Shown: positions 23,295 to 31,589 of the stretch, piece by piece
Position numbering within the stretch: position 1 is the first letter of the stretch
Layout of the letters: each line of letters starts with the position of its first letter
From: JAGVSV01 sp050952845
GTDB taxonomy: Bacteria > Bacillota > Clostridia > Christensenellales > Aristaeellaceae
DNA length: 64,000 nt
Direction: 5' to 3'
Assembly (NCBI GenBank): GCA_050952845.1
Contig: JBMNLP010000001.1
Location: 682,001 to 746,000 of the forward strand
Notes under the pieces: model-generated
Databases searched by the model: none
Told to the model about the DNA's origin: nothing
Seen by the model: the letters and a program-made list of their open reading frames with translations, nothing else
Program-made: the position numbers and the translations under genes

Positions 23295-23815
23295 TTTTTT
23301 ACCGTCGCATTGTACTCATCATCGTCGTAGTAGCCAGAAAGCAGCTCAATCCGCTCAATGATGGACTGCTTCTTCCCGGCAAAGGGGATCAGCTTGTCTA
23401 CCATATCGGTGCCGGTGACGGCATCCACTGCCGCCCAGAGCCGCTTGTTGTCCCACAGCTTCTTCTTGTCTTCATCAAGCGTTGCTGTGTAAATCAAATC
23501 GCTGTGATAGCCGGTTGTGTCCGTGCTCTCAGGTAGCCGCATCCCGCCAAGCCTCCGGTTTTTCTGATAACGGGTGTTACGCTCGCGGCACTTATCCCAC
23601 TCCTTTTCGGACAAAGGACGAATCCTGAAACTGAATTTGGTTTTTCCGAAAATGACTTCGATCGTCTCGATCGTGTCTTCGTGCTGTGTTTCGTCTGTTA
23701 GTGCTTTCAAGAGCTCGTTCTCGTTGAAAACGATCTCCTCCTTGATTTCCTCCTCGGTGACGGGTGCTTCCTCCTCAAAAATCTCAGCAGGAAGGTTGGT
23801 TTTTTCCCTTGCCAT
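23291..23815 (-). CDS. Tail assembly chaperone (XkdN-like, G part)
   Basis: 174 residues. The acidic N-terminus precedes a domain with IEVIFGKTKFSFRIRPLSEKEWDKC and YHSDLIYTATLDEDKKKLWD, matching XkdN-like tail assembly chaperones. These coat the tape measure before tube assembly. The last three codons are GTA AAA AAC, followed by TAA TAA, producing an ideal A-AAA-AAC slippery heptamer. Confidence 0.88.
   Translation of the reverse strand: MAREKTNLPAEIFEEEAPVTEEEIKEEIVFNENELLKALTDETQHEDTIETIEVIFGKTKFSFRIRPLSEKEWDKCRERNTRYQKNRRLGGMRLPESTDTTGYHSDLIYTATLDEDKKKLWDNKRLWAAVDAVTGTDMVDKLIPFAGKKQSIIERIELLSGYYDDDEYNATVKN
23294..23300 (-). promoter_or_regulatory. Programmed -1 ribosomal frameshift site (A AAA AAC)
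   Basis: The heptamer is in the correct zero-frame phase, immediately before the stop codon of the chaperone gene. Seventeen bases downstream begins a perfect 12-bp inverted repeat (23265-23276 with 23202-23213, arms AAAGCGCGGCTT), with an inner CCGGG/CCCGG hairpin in its 51-base loop, a candidate stimulatory structure. Confidence 0.85.
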
Positions 23816-23838
23816 TGGTTTCTCTCCTTTCGATGATT

Positions 23839-23854
23839 GTTTAACGTGTTAAAA
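23839..23854. promoter_or_regulatory. Dispersed palindromic motif, shorter variant
   Basis: GTTTAACGTGTTAAAA resembles the 17-bp motif with one base missing from the centre. It lies between the hairpin at 23857 and the chaperone gene. Confidence 0.3.
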
Positions 23855-23895
23855 CGCCCATGGGACGGCTTTTGTACCGTCCCATGGGTCTTTTT
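23851..23895. terminator. Strong hairpin between tail tube and chaperone genes
   Basis: CCCATGGGACGG (23857-23868) pairs with CCGTCCCATGGG (23877-23888), a perfect 12-bp stem with an 8-base loop. Leftward it is followed by CGTTTT, rightward by TCTTTTT. For the leftward late operon it probably acts as a partial terminator, giving more tube than chaperone mRNA, or as an mRNA 3'-end stabiliser. Confidence 0.65.
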
Positions 23896-23928
23896 AGGGT
23901 TGTTTTTTGAAGCTACAGAATGCGCCGT

Positions 23929-24396
23929 TTAGCGGTTCCGCAGGAGTTTCTGCAAATCCGGTGGATCGTTTACAACCCAGTTCCATGTGCGCTTGCACAG
24001 TTCACCGGGCTGCATGTTCTGGATATCCAGCGTCCCATCGGGGACGCAGTTGCGGTACACGACCTGCTCCTCGCTATTGTCGTAAGGACTTTTGCCCATG
24101 CCGCGGAAGTTGAGCACCGGCATCCTGCCGGTCTTCAGCGCGTTCATGATGAGGCGGAAGAAGCGCCCACTCTCAACAACAACCTCGGTGAAGGTCAGCG
24201 TGACCTTGTAGCTGGTCATGGCGGAGCGTTCCTGCGCACTTCCAAGCGGCTGGAACGTCTGGTTGTTGATGGCAACCTGGCTGTTGAAGTTCTCAACAGA
24301 AACCAGCAACTGCCCTTGGTCATCATAAAGCGCGCCGTCCTTGCCGGACATTACCTTGCGCACGTCAACAGAGGGTGCGGTATTGATATTGCTCAT
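23929..24396 (-). CDS. Major tail tube protein (XkdM-like)
   Basis: 155 residues with the tube pattern of contractile phages: VRKVMSGKDGALYDDQGQLL, SYKVTLTFTEVVVESGRFF and FNFRGMG-like PVLNFRGMGKSPYD. It follows the sheath gene and precedes a hairpin, suggesting separate high-level expression. Confidence 0.9.
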   Translation of the reverse strand: MSNINTAPSVDVRKVMSGKDGALYDDQGQLLVSVENFNSQVAINNQTFQPLGSAQERSAMTSYKVTLTFTEVVVESGRFFRLIMNALKTGRMPVLNFRGMGKSPYDNSEEQVVYRNCVPDGTLDIQNMQPGELCKRTWNWVVNDPPDLQKLLRNR

Positions 24397-24422
24397 ACTG
24401 TTTTACTCCTTTCTTCTACCGC

Positions 24423-25847
24423 TTATTCCTGGGTGAACATAAAGCGATAGGTGATGTACACCCGCTCGATGCTGTCAAGGTCAACAACGCTGATTACAAA
24501 CCAGGCACTGTCGCCCCTGGCCGGATGCTTTTCGTCTTCAGTTACCTCGCCGCTGAGCAGCTTACCCTCGGCCACCATCTCACCGATGATGCCGTTCGCG
24601 ATTGCGATAAAGGTCTGCCGCCCGTTGGAATCGTTGCCTACACTGCCGATGATCGGCTCAGTGCTTTCGAGGATGCGCTGAATGAGCTCGAAGCGGGTCT
24701 TGGTGCGCCGAATCTTCTTCCATCCGGCATCCTGGTCGGCTGTCAGGGTAATCAACGTGTTGATTCCCTGTTCAATCCAGACCGCGCATGAGGCGGAGAC
24801 GGTGAACACAATGGCCCCGCTGTTGAGGCACTCCACAACCTGGGTGTTGGTCAGTGCGCCGATGATGCGGGTCGCGCCTGGGATGACCTTGTGGGTCGGG
24901 CTGTCGTTCGCAGGCAGGTAGGCAATGAATCCCGCCAAGACCGCTGCGGCATTGAAGCCTTCGTAGTCTTCCTCCCCGATGCCGAAGCCGTTCAGTGCAT
25001 AGATAACATTCGCGCTGTTATTAGCAGCTGCATTGGCCTTCCGCGTCGCGTATGCAACGCTTGTCGGCTCGCCAATCACGGCCATTGCCATGATCCCGCT
25101 GTCGTTCGCACGATTGATGAATGTGCGCACAAGCGCATGGATGGCTGTATCGTTGGTGTCCACACACAGCGTATTGAACTGCGTCGCCTCCAGGAGGGTG
25201 AACGCTTTGGTGTAGTCGCTGCTGGCGACCGTCGGGGAAACGCCAGGCGTGGTGAAGTCAGCCTGGGTTAAGGTTGCCATCACGCCGTTGCCGTCCGCGA
25301 GTTTGGTCGCTTCAAGGAATGCGCTGGTGTTGCTGTTGATCGCCTCAACGAGGGCAGCGGGTTCGCCTGCGCCCTTAGCAAAGGTGACTTTCATCAGCTC
25401 CTTTGTGCCAGAGTAGATGATGCACTCCCTCTGGGTTTCGACCGCAAGGCTGTCCTTGATGGTGATGCTCAGGGGACGAGAGCCCGGGAATAAGGCCTCC
25501 AGCTTCACCACGTTTACCGGTGAAGTTGTAGTGTCCTTGAGTGTGATGGATGCCTTCGTGCCGCCTTCGCCAACACGAATGGCGCGGATTTGGCTCGCGC
25601 CGCCGAGGAAAATCTTCTCGAGCATTGCGACGTTGCTGTTGGTGCCGGCGTCGTCACCGTAGTACTCAGGAATCTCCGCCGGGCTTTCAAGGGTGATGAC
25701 TTCGCCAATCGGCCCCCAGTTCGCACGGAAGGCCGCCGCAACAACGCCGTTGCGCGCACCTACGAGCTCAGCGCCTCCGCCTTTGGTCTCGCGGAAATAA
25801 ACGCCGGGGCGTACTTTGACTTCGCCACTGGAATAGCGTCCGCTCAT
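24423..25847 (-). CDS. Tail sheath protein (XkdK-like)
   Basis: 474 residues. The N-terminus RPGVYFRETKGGG and the ANWGPIGEVITLESPAEI segment, and the C-terminal AEGKLLSGEVTEDEKHPARG...DSIERVYITYRF, are the signatures of phage tail sheath proteins. Presence of this gene shows the phage has a contractile tail. Confidence 0.95.
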   Translation of the reverse strand: MSGRYSSGEVKVRPGVYFRETKGGGAELVGARNGVVAAAFRANWGPIGEVITLESPAEIPEYYGDDAGTNSNVAMLEKIFLGGASQIRAIRVGEGGTKASITLKDTTTSPVNVVKLEALFPGSRPLSITIKDSLAVETQRECIIYSGTKELMKVTFAKGAGEPAALVEAINSNTSAFLEATKLADGNGVMATLTQADFTTPGVSPTVASSDYTKAFTLLEATQFNTLCVDTNDTAIHALVRTFINRANDSGIMAMAVIGEPTSVAYATRKANAAANNSANVIYALNGFGIGEEDYEGFNAAAVLAGFIAYLPANDSPTHKVIPGATRIIGALTNTQVVECLNSGAIVFTVSASCAVWIEQGINTLITLTADQDAGWKKIRRTKTRFELIQRILESTEPIIGSVGNDSNGRQTFIAIANGIIGEMVAEGKLLSGEVTEDEKHPARGDSAWFVISVVDLDSIERVYITYRFMFTQE

Positions 25848-25848
25848 G

Positions 25849-26091
25849 TTAATTTACCGTCCTTTCTGCAAAGTCTTTGATGATCTTTTTCGCTTCGTCG
25901 ATGGTGGTCTGCTCGACCTTTGCAAATTCGAGCGCCGCCCTCGCGAGGTCTTCATGCTGGTTGAACAGCTTGGGCGCGTTGATCGCCAGCTCGTCCACGG
26001 TGTAAAGGGGCTTTTCTTGCGCCTTTGTCTCCGGAGCCGCTTGCTCAATCTCCGCTGGTTTGGTCGTGGGTCTGATGGGTTCCTTAGCCAT
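25849..26091 (-). CDS. Small conserved neck/tail-region protein (80 aa)
   Basis: A Pro/Lys-rich start is followed by LYTVDELAINAPKLFNQHED and a helical C-terminus, a pattern of short proteins found before sheath genes in PBSX-like phages. Function unknown. It is 1 base upstream of the sheath start. Confidence 0.75.
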   Translation of the reverse strand: MAKEPIRPTTKPAEIEQAAPETKAQEKPLYTVDELAINAPKLFNQHEDLARAALEFAKVEQTTIDEAKKIIKDFAERTVN

Positions 26092-26104
26092 TCGTGCCCT
26101 CCTT

Positions 26105-27004
26105 TCAGCCGTTTGGCCGCAATTCCGTTATTGCGTTGTTGAGTTTCGGGTCTGGTTCCGAGTAGTACCACGGCTGTAATACGCCGAAGTTGCCGCTCGC
26201 CTGTATCTGGCCTTGTGCCAGGTAGTTAAAATGCGGCTTAACAGAAAAATCCCTCAGAAAGAGCGGTGATCCGTCTTCCATCGGGATGTGTCCTGCCAGC
26301 GCATGTGCCGTGTTAATGCGGGTCAGGTTGAAAAGCCTGTCTGCTGCGCTCCTTGCGTATACGTGTCCTTCAACCGTGATGTTCAGCCATGTGTGCGCGA
26401 AGTGCTTCCGCTGTACTCCCTGGCTCGTTAGTCGCCAGTAGACCACCGGCCTGTCTCGGGTCGGTATCAGCCAGCCTTCGATCTCGTCTTCGCCGATGAC
26501 CGTCGCCTCCGGCAAAACCTGCTTAGTCCACAGATTCAGCGCGCGGATTGGGTCTGGTTGCATCGTGTATTGGGAAGGGCAGGCCATGATATCGAATATC
26601 AGCGTTACGCCTATGATTCTTGTGGTTTCTTCTTTCTGCGCCGTTGCTTCGAAAGCGTCTGAACGAACCCAGGCGAAACAAAAGGCATACTCTTCCGTCT
26701 GTGCAAATGTAGCATGCAACAAATCCCTCAGCGTGTATTCAACCTCCTCGGGTGTTGCTCCATGCGCCAGATCGCACCAGGCATTTATCATCAGCGTTCC
26801 CGCTGTGTTCCTGGCTGGGTTTTCCAGCAGGTCTATGTTGTAGTCAAGTCTCGGGTACTGCGGATTCTTGCCCCATTTTGGGTTATCAGCACTCGGCGCT
26901 TGCTGGTGGAATATCGCCGCCCGACCGTCAAAACTCGCCATCTTGTCGGCAAGCGTTGGGCTTGTAACAAGCCGCTGGAATAGCATCTCGTGTAACGTCA
27001 ACAT
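26105..27004 (-). CDS. Putative neck or tail-terminator protein
   Basis: 299 residues. It occupies the position of PBSX xkdJ, between the gp10-like and sheath-associated genes. The N-terminal ~150 residues (DYNIDLLENPARNTAGTLMI, VEYTLRDLLHATFAQ) are mixed alpha/beta; the remainder looks beta-rich. It may be a tail terminator or neck fibre component. No close family recognised by eye. Confidence 0.65.
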   Translation of the reverse strand: MLTLHEMLFQRLVTSPTLADKMASFDGRAAIFHQQAPSADNPKWGKNPQYPRLDYNIDLLENPARNTAGTLMINAWCDLAHGATPEEVEYTLRDLLHATFAQTEEYAFCFAWVRSDAFEATAQKEETTRIIGVTLIFDIMACPSQYTMQPDPIRALNLWTKQVLPEATVIGEDEIEGWLIPTRDRPVVYWRLTSQGVQRKHFAHTWLNITVEGHVYARSAADRLFNLTRINTAHALAGHIPMEDGSPLFLRDFSVKPHFNYLAQGQIQASGNFGVLQPWYYSEPDPKLNNAITELRPNG

Positions 27005-27013
27005 CCTGCCTCC

Positions 27014-27412
27014 TTATGGGTTTATCTGGAACGGTTTGCTATAAATGGCAATCACCTTGGGCTTTGCCTGATCCACCGTTTTTTGTGAGTAGGGCCTGGC
27101 TGCTATTTTCGATCCGCCGCTGTCAAGCCATGCGTAGGGAATGCTGCTTTCAATGGCCGGGTTCAACCCTGAGGGGCCGGACCTGACTGCTCTCCAGCTG
27201 CTCCTTAACGCTCCGCTTTTTACTGCCGGCGGCTCTCCGGGAGCTGAGGCTCTGTGCTTCCCATAAAACCTGCCGCTTCGCTTGCCTTTCAGGACTTGTA
27301 GCGCGGCTGTTCTCAGCTCGTTTGATGCCTCAACAGCCCTTCCAGGGAGCTCTGCGTTTACTTGGCTGACGGCCTTGTTGATGATGCTCATGATGTCAAT
27401 CTTGAAGCTCAT
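27014..27412 (-). CDS. HK97 gp10-like neck protein (XkdI position)
   Basis: 132 residues. The middle has GEPPAVKSGALRSSWRAVRSGPSG and IPYAWLDSGGSKIAARPYSQK, the typical gp10-like pattern of an intact virion neck protein. It overlaps the upstream gene by 4 bases. Confidence 0.8.
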   Translation of the reverse strand: MSFKIDIMSIINKAVSQVNAELPGRAVEASNELRTAALQVLKGKRSGRFYGKHRASAPGEPPAVKSGALRSSWRAVRSGPSGLNPAIESSIPYAWLDSGGSKIAARPYSQKTVDQAKPKVIAIYSKPFQINP

Positions 27413-27780
27413 TTCAGGTCGCTCCTTTCGTCGCAGTAATAGACCGTGTCTATGTCCATCTCACCTTTGTTGTGCACTGCCTGTACGCGGAACTTCCGTG
27501 TCTCCACTCCGCCCTTTGCTAACACAAAAAAATCATCCTTTCCGGCGATTGGTGCGCCTCTTTGGATGATCGTGTGCGTGACTGTTACAGCGGTCTGTCT
27601 AAAGCGCTCTTGTTCCTTGGGGTCTGCAACGGAGAGTATGCAGCGCGCCTCGCCGTGTAGCACTAATTCCTGGGGTCGTTCGCGCCCGGTCACGTTGGTT
27701 CCTGTGCCTTGCCGGTATATCTTGAAAGGTTGCGGGAATTGCTCCGGCCTCATCATTCCGATTCGTCCGTGTTTTAGCAT
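27409..27780 (-). CDS. Head closure protein (XkdH-like)
   Basis: 123 residues, beta-rich (ARCILSVADPKEQERFRQTAVTVTHTI, TRKFRVQAVHNKGEMDIDTVYYC), the pattern of head-closure/stopper proteins. It overlaps both neighbours. An alternative start at the MMRPEQ Met is possible. Confidence 0.72.
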   Translation of the reverse strand: MLKHGRIGMMRPEQFPQPFKIYRQGTGTNVTGRERPQELVLHGEARCILSVADPKEQERFRQTAVTVTHTIIQRGAPIAGKDDFFVLAKGGVETRKFRVQAVHNKGEMDIDTVYYCDERSDLK

Positions 27781-28226
27781 TCACTCCCGCCTCCCTCGTA
27801 TGGGTAAGGTGGTTGCACATAGGGTGACTGCATCATTCCGCCATGGAAATAATGGCCTCCGTCTTCCGGGTTTCTGATGCTGTCGTTTACCGCTCCGGAG
27901 GTCGGCATGCATCCTTCGATGGCTGCCTCTTTCTTGAACTTGTCCCTAAGCGCCATCCATCTTTCGGCTCTTTGGTTCAGGTCGAAAGCCGTCCCGTCAT
28001 CCCTCCAGTTGGTTTCGTATGAAAGCCTCATGCATACTGCATCCGCCAGCTTATACATGGCTCTTTTCCAGCGTTTTTCGCCTTCAATCACTGCCCGTAT
28101 TTCTTCGTCGCACAGCATGCAAGTCTGGCCTTCTCCGCTTACCATGACGTCGCCAAGCTCAAACCTGGCCCTGCTCACGCTCTTTTGTGTGAGCTCGTTC
28201 GGGTCGTAGGTGTAGGTCGCGCTCAT
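27774..28226 (-). CDS. Head-tail connector protein (YqbG/XkdG-region type)
   Basis: 150 residues. Helical residues ~10-110 (VSRARFELGDVM, ALKxxW-like EGEKRWKRAMYKLADAVCM) resemble head-tail connector subunits that bind under the portal. The C-terminus is rich in Pro, Gly and Tyr. Confidence 0.7.
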   Translation of the reverse strand: MSATYTYDPNELTQKSVSRARFELGDVMVSGEGQTCMLCDEEIRAVIEGEKRWKRAMYKLADAVCMRLSYETNWRDDGTAFDLNQRAERWMALRDKFKKEAAIEGCMPTSGAVNDSIRNPEDGGHYFHGGMMQSPYVQPPYPYEGGGSEC

Positions 28227-28498
28227 TTGCTCACCTTCTTTCCGGTTTTAGCGGGAGTTGGCGCGGCTTTGGGCTTCGCCTTTGGCGGGTCTTCCGGCTT
28301 TGTCGGCTCTGCCTGCTTGGGCGGGTCTTCCGGCTGGGTCTGGCCCTGCTCCGGCTCTACATCTACAACGTCAATCATTCCGTAATCGACAAGGGCTTGC
28401 TCCCTGTTGGGGTCGATGTTTTCCGCCGGGATGGTGTCGCCAATGTAGAATTGTTCTCCACCGAATCGGCCCGGCTTCTTGCAGATATACTTTTTCAT
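28223..28498 (-). CDS. Small protein with Pro/Lys-rich tail after the capsid gene
   Basis: 91 residues from the ATG at 28498 with GGGAGG upstream. The first ~50 residues (MKKYICKKPGRFGGEQFYIG, IPAENIDPNREQALVDYGMI) resemble short head-region proteins with an SH3-like fold. The rest is a low-complexity EDPPK repeat tail. It overlaps the connector gene by 4 bases. Confidence 0.7.
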   Translation of the reverse strand: MKKYICKKPGRFGGEQFYIGDTIPAENIDPNREQALVDYGMIDVVDVEPEQGQTQPEDPPKQAEPTKPEDPPKAKPKAAPTPAKTGKKVSK

Positions 28499-28553
28499 TT
28501 TTTCCTCCCTTCTTGTTTTTTTGAAAAGCAACGTTAGGCTCGCTTTGCGCCTT

Positions 28554-28588
28554 AAAGAACAACCCTTCCCCGGGGGAGCGGGGAAGGG
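28554..28588 (-). terminator. Terminator after the major capsid gene
   Basis: CCCTTCCCC pairs with GGGGAAGGG (28580-28588 with 28563-28571), loop GGGGGAGC or its complement, and on the minus strand is followed by the T-rich TTGTTCTTT. It would limit expression downstream of the abundant capsid message. The rest of 28589-28711 shows nothing else. Confidence 0.7.
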
Positions 28589-28711
28589 CGGGTGTCGTAA
28601 CTGTCTCAGGGGGGAGTGAAGCAGCGTTCTTGTCCAACGAGCGAGCCGCCCATGCAAGGAGGCGTGCATGCGGCTGCGCTTATAGCGCGTTGCGGATATT
28701 GGTTTTCCTGG

Positions 28712-29734
28712 TTACACGCACTGCTTGAGGAAGTATCCGAGCTCGTCGCATACCTTCTCGGGGGTGTAGCTCATCAGGCCCTCCATGTACTCGGTGTGAG
28801 TGCCGGGTTCGCCTTCAAACTGGTCGAAGGCCAGATACTGGCCGTTGCCGAGCATATCCCAGGCAAAGGTGTAACCGGCGCTGGCTTCGTCGATCGCTGC
28901 GTTGGGCGCGGCATACGCCAGGAGCGCCGCCTTGCTGTCGCAGACGAACTTCATGTCGGTCTGGCCGTAGCCGCCAGCATTGTAAACGCTGTTAAGCACG
29001 ACTACGCGCTCGATTTCAAGCAACTGCGCCAAAACGTTGGTGTTGATGGTCGCGGGGTTCGCAGTGCTGCCGCTGTACTTGACGCGGTCGAGGATGCCGG
29101 GGTTGCTCTTGAGCCCTTCGTAGGCCTCTACGCCAAGCGCAAGCGTGTTGGGCTTCCTGCGCCCTTCCTTTTGCATCTTGGTGCGAAGAGAGCCGATAAA
29201 GGTGACAGCATCGAAGTTCGCGTCATTGAATTTATGGAACTCATTCGCTCCGGGGGTGGTGTTGACGCCCGTGTACTCATTAGACCAGACGCCGGCCTTG
29301 AAGTAGCTTTCCGCGAAAATCCTATCCATATGGAGCTTGAGCTGATCTGTGGCAATGCGTACTTTGGCCCTGCGCGGGTCGCTGATTCCGGGGGTGCCTG
29401 CGCGCTGGTAGTCCAGAGAACTGATCTGGTCGATACCGACGATAATCTGGTCAACGCCGCAGCTGTAGAGCTTCTTCTCGCTGCCGAAAATCATCGGGGT
29501 GACCTTGCCGAACTCCGGCTTGGGTTGCACGTTATCGCGCGCAAGGTCGCCTTTGTTGAAGACGTAGTAGTAGCCGGTGGAAAGCTGCACCGGTACGATA
29601 GGGAAGATGAACGGGGAAACGAACCAGTCATCCGGCTGGAACTGCGCCACGCTCAGGTTTGTGAGGTAGTGATTTGGCTTCCATCCTTTAGCAATGTTGC
29701 TTGCGATGGCAGCGTTATTGAGTTTAGTGTTCAT
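28712..29734 (-). CDS. Major capsid protein
   Basis: 340 residues from the ATG at 29734, with AGAGGAG upstream. Its size, its position after decoration and scaffold genes, and segments such as FVSPFIFPIVPVQLSTGYYY, RVKIATDQL-like KVRIATDQLKLHMDRIFAES and LALGVEAYEGLKSNPGILDR are those of Mu/PBSX-type HK97-fold capsid proteins. Flanked by strong expression signals. Confidence 0.92.
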   Translation of the reverse strand: MNTKLNNAAIASNIAKGWKPNHYLTNLSVAQFQPDDWFVSPFIFPIVPVQLSTGYYYVFNKGDLARDNVQPKPEFGKVTPMIFGSEKKLYSCGVDQIIVGIDQISSLDYQRAGTPGISDPRRAKVRIATDQLKLHMDRIFAESYFKAGVWSNEYTGVNTTPGANEFHKFNDANFDAVTFIGSLRTKMQKEGRRKPNTLALGVEAYEGLKSNPGILDRVKYSGSTANPATINTNVLAQLLEIERVVVLNSVYNAGGYGQTDMKFVCDSKAALLAYAAPNAAIDEASAGYTFAWDMLGNGQYLAFDQFEGEPGTHTEYMEGLMSYTPEKVCDELGYFLKQCV

Positions 29735-29754
29735 TGCGCTTTGGCTCCTCTCTG

Positions 29755-30357
29755 TTACTTGTTCTGCCACTCGGAATCCGTGCCGTCATAGGTCAGCTTC
29801 TCGGAATCCGCCGGGGTCGTAATGTTGACATCGGACAGGTCGTTCAGGCCCAGCGCCTTGTTCTTGTACTTCTGTGCAGAGCTGTCATAGACAATGGCGT
29901 CTCCACCGGCAACATTGCTGATGGCTACGTCGGTCAGGCCTGCCAGGGTCAGGGGCGCTACGCTGCCGCCGGACTTATAGCCAGCCTTTACGATCTGTAC
30001 CTTGATGATGGCATCTGCCGCCGAAGCTGCTTCGAGCGCGATCGCCATGATGAAGGCACCGGAGGTGGCTGTGATGGCTTTTCCGGCTGCGTTGGCGGCG
30101 AGCTCTGCTCCCGCCGCGACCGCGGCACCTGTTTTCCAAAATCCGATGTCCTTGATCTGGACGTGAAGCTGGTCGCCGCCCTTCACTTCTTCGCTGTTCG
30201 CAAGCGCGATACCGATGCAGGGGTCGCCGGAGCTGGGGAGGACAAATTTCCCGTTTGCGTCAAACTTCACCGCCAAAAGAGCGGGAGCTGCGATCGTTGC
30301 GGCTGCCTCGCCGCAAATCGTGGGGGAGGGGTTGATGGCGTGATTTAGATAAGACAT
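29755..30357 (-). CDS. Capsid decoration protein, DUF2190-like, with C-terminal extension
   Basis: 200 residues. Residues ~1-125 are the DUF2190 pattern: Ala-rich, with GDPCIGIALANSEEVKGGDQ and a beta-tulip-like layout. The C-terminal LAGLTDVAISNVAGGDAIVY and LNDLSDVNITTPADSEKLTY is a two-copy repeat of the kind found on phage fibres and decoration proteins, which may display on the capsid surface and bind the environment. Confidence 0.8.
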   Translation of the reverse strand: MSYLNHAINPSPTICGEAAATIAAPALLAVKFDANGKFVLPSSGDPCIGIALANSEEVKGGDQLHVQIKDIGFWKTGAAVAAGAELAANAAGKAITATSGAFIMAIALEAASAADAIIKVQIVKAGYKSGGSVAPLTLAGLTDVAISNVAGGDAIVYDSSAQKYKNKALGLNDLSDVNITTPADSEKLTYDGTDSEWQNK

Positions 30358-30381
30358 TTAGTGTCTCCTTTCTCCTCGCCC

Positions 30382-30987
30382 TTAGCGGCGAGCTTTCTCG
30401 TATTCGGCAACGAGCTCCGGATGCGCCAGGCAGGCCGCGTCAACCGCCGCCGGCCAGCTCATGTCGGGCTTTTGCTTTCTGAGTTCGTGGGCTGCTTTCT
30501 CGATCTTCTCCCACGCGTTGTCGGAGCCGTCGGTTCCGCGCTTGCCGATCTCGGAGAAAAGCCCGGACTTTTCGACGGCTTCCAGGTTGCTGTCCAGCAG
30601 CCCAATCATGTCGTCGTAGGCCGTGCCGCCTGCAGCTTTGAGGTTCTTGAGCACTGGGGCAAGTTCCTCGGGCTTCTTGCCAAGGATGGTGTATTTCTTG
30701 GCAATCTCGAGCATTTGCCGGTTCTCCGCTTCGTCGCGGAACTTGCGCAGGTTTTCAATTTCCTGCTTCACCGTGGGATGCAGCCCCTTGTAGACGTCGT
30801 CGCCGTCAGCTCCCGCAGCGGGGGCTTCGGTTTTTTGTTCCGGCTGGGCCGGGGGCGTCGCGGGGGCTGGTTGACCTTGCGGCTCAGCGGCAGGAGGCGC
30901 AGCCTGTTCCTCGGTGCCGTAGCGCTTTGCAAGGTCTTCAAAGGTTGCTTTTTCCTCGGGGGTCATTTTGCTGGTATCGAACTTCAT
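30382..30987 (-). CDS. Nested scaffold product from an internal start
   Basis: In frame with the longer gene, ATG 30987 is preceded by AAAGGAG (31002-30996) at the ideal 8-base spacing. It would yield the 201-residue scaffold domain (MKFDTSKMTPEEKATFEDLA onward) without the N-terminal part, as lambda Nu3 is made within gene C. Confidence 0.65.
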   Translation of the reverse strand: MKFDTSKMTPEEKATFEDLAKRYGTEEQAAPPAAEPQGQPAPATPPAQPEQKTEAPAAGADGDDVYKGLHPTVKQEIENLRKFRDEAENRQMLEIAKKYTILGKKPEELAPVLKNLKAAGGTAYDDMIGLLDSNLEAVEKSGLFSEIGKRGTDGSDNAWEKIEKAAHELRKQKPDMSWPAAVDAACLAHPELVAEYEKARR

Positions 30988-31578
30988 TTCAAGTTCTCCT
31001 TTCATTTCGGGGTCGTTTTTGTCTTGGTTGGTTTCCTGAGCGCCTGCAGCTTGCTCCTGGGGAGGTGGTGCCTCCTGCTGTTTGGCAATCAGTTCGTTCA
31101 GGTGGTCGCGCACTGTCTCGAGCGAGTAATCACTCTTTGCAAGCTGGGTGTCGGTCAGCTCACCCTTTGCCCAGCTTTCCGCGCGCTCGTCAAATGCATC
31201 CACAAACTCGCTTAGGCTGCGCCGTAGCAACGCGGCTTTGTCCTCGTCGCTCTTGTCGGTGTCTGCGAGTATGCTTCTGACGCTATCCATGAAGGCGTAG
31301 TGCATCGGGTAAATCTCCCGGTCTATCACCTGTTCATAGGTTTGTTTTGTCTCCGCTTCCGCAAAGGTGGTCGCGCTCTTGCCGAATGAGCTGAAAGCCT
31401 TGCTCAGAAACTCCCCGAATCGCTTGAAAAATCCGAGGGCTTCCTCGTTGGTCATTGCGCCCGGTTCTCCTTCCGGCTCTCTGTTCTTAGCGAACTTGAT
31501 GTGCGCGTCCGGGTTCGCGCCTTCATCCACCAATGCTACGCGCTTGATTTTTAGGTTCCGTAGTTTAGTAGCCATCAT
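30382..31578 (-). CDS. Scaffolding protein with XkdF-related N-terminus
   Basis: 398 residues. The first ~30 residues (KLRNLKIKRVALVDEGANPD) are the C-terminal hallmark of XkdF-type head maturation proteins. Residues ~50-170 are helical, and residues ~198-398, acidic with a Pro/Ala-rich linker and coiled helices, look like a classical scaffold. A strong internal ribosome binding site before Met198 suggests that the scaffold domain is also made alone. The start (31578 or 31575) follows GGAGGTGA. Confidence 0.82.
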   Translation of the reverse strand: MMATKLRNLKIKRVALVDEGANPDAHIKFAKNREPEGEPGAMTNEEALGFFKRFGEFLSKAFSSFGKSATTFAEAETKQTYEQVIDREIYPMHYAFMDSVRSILADTDKSDEDKAALLRRSLSEFVDAFDERAESWAKGELTDTQLAKSDYSLETVRDHLNELIAKQQEAPPPQEQAAGAQETNQDKNDPEMKGELEMKFDTSKMTPEEKATFEDLAKRYGTEEQAAPPAAEPQGQPAPATPPAQPEQKTEAPAAGADGDDVYKGLHPTVKQEIENLRKFRDEAENRQMLEIAKKYTILGKKPEELAPVLKNLKAAGGTAYDDMIGLLDSNLEAVEKSGLFSEIGKRGTDGSDNAWEKIEKAAHELRKQKPDMSWPAAVDAACLAHPELVAEYEKARR

Positions 31579-31589
31579 TCATCACCTCC

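Noticed and set aside
28616..29791. A 391-codon plus-strand frame opposite the major capsid gene
   Set aside because: Antisense to a recognised capsid gene and not arranged with any plus-strand gene; an effect of codon usage.
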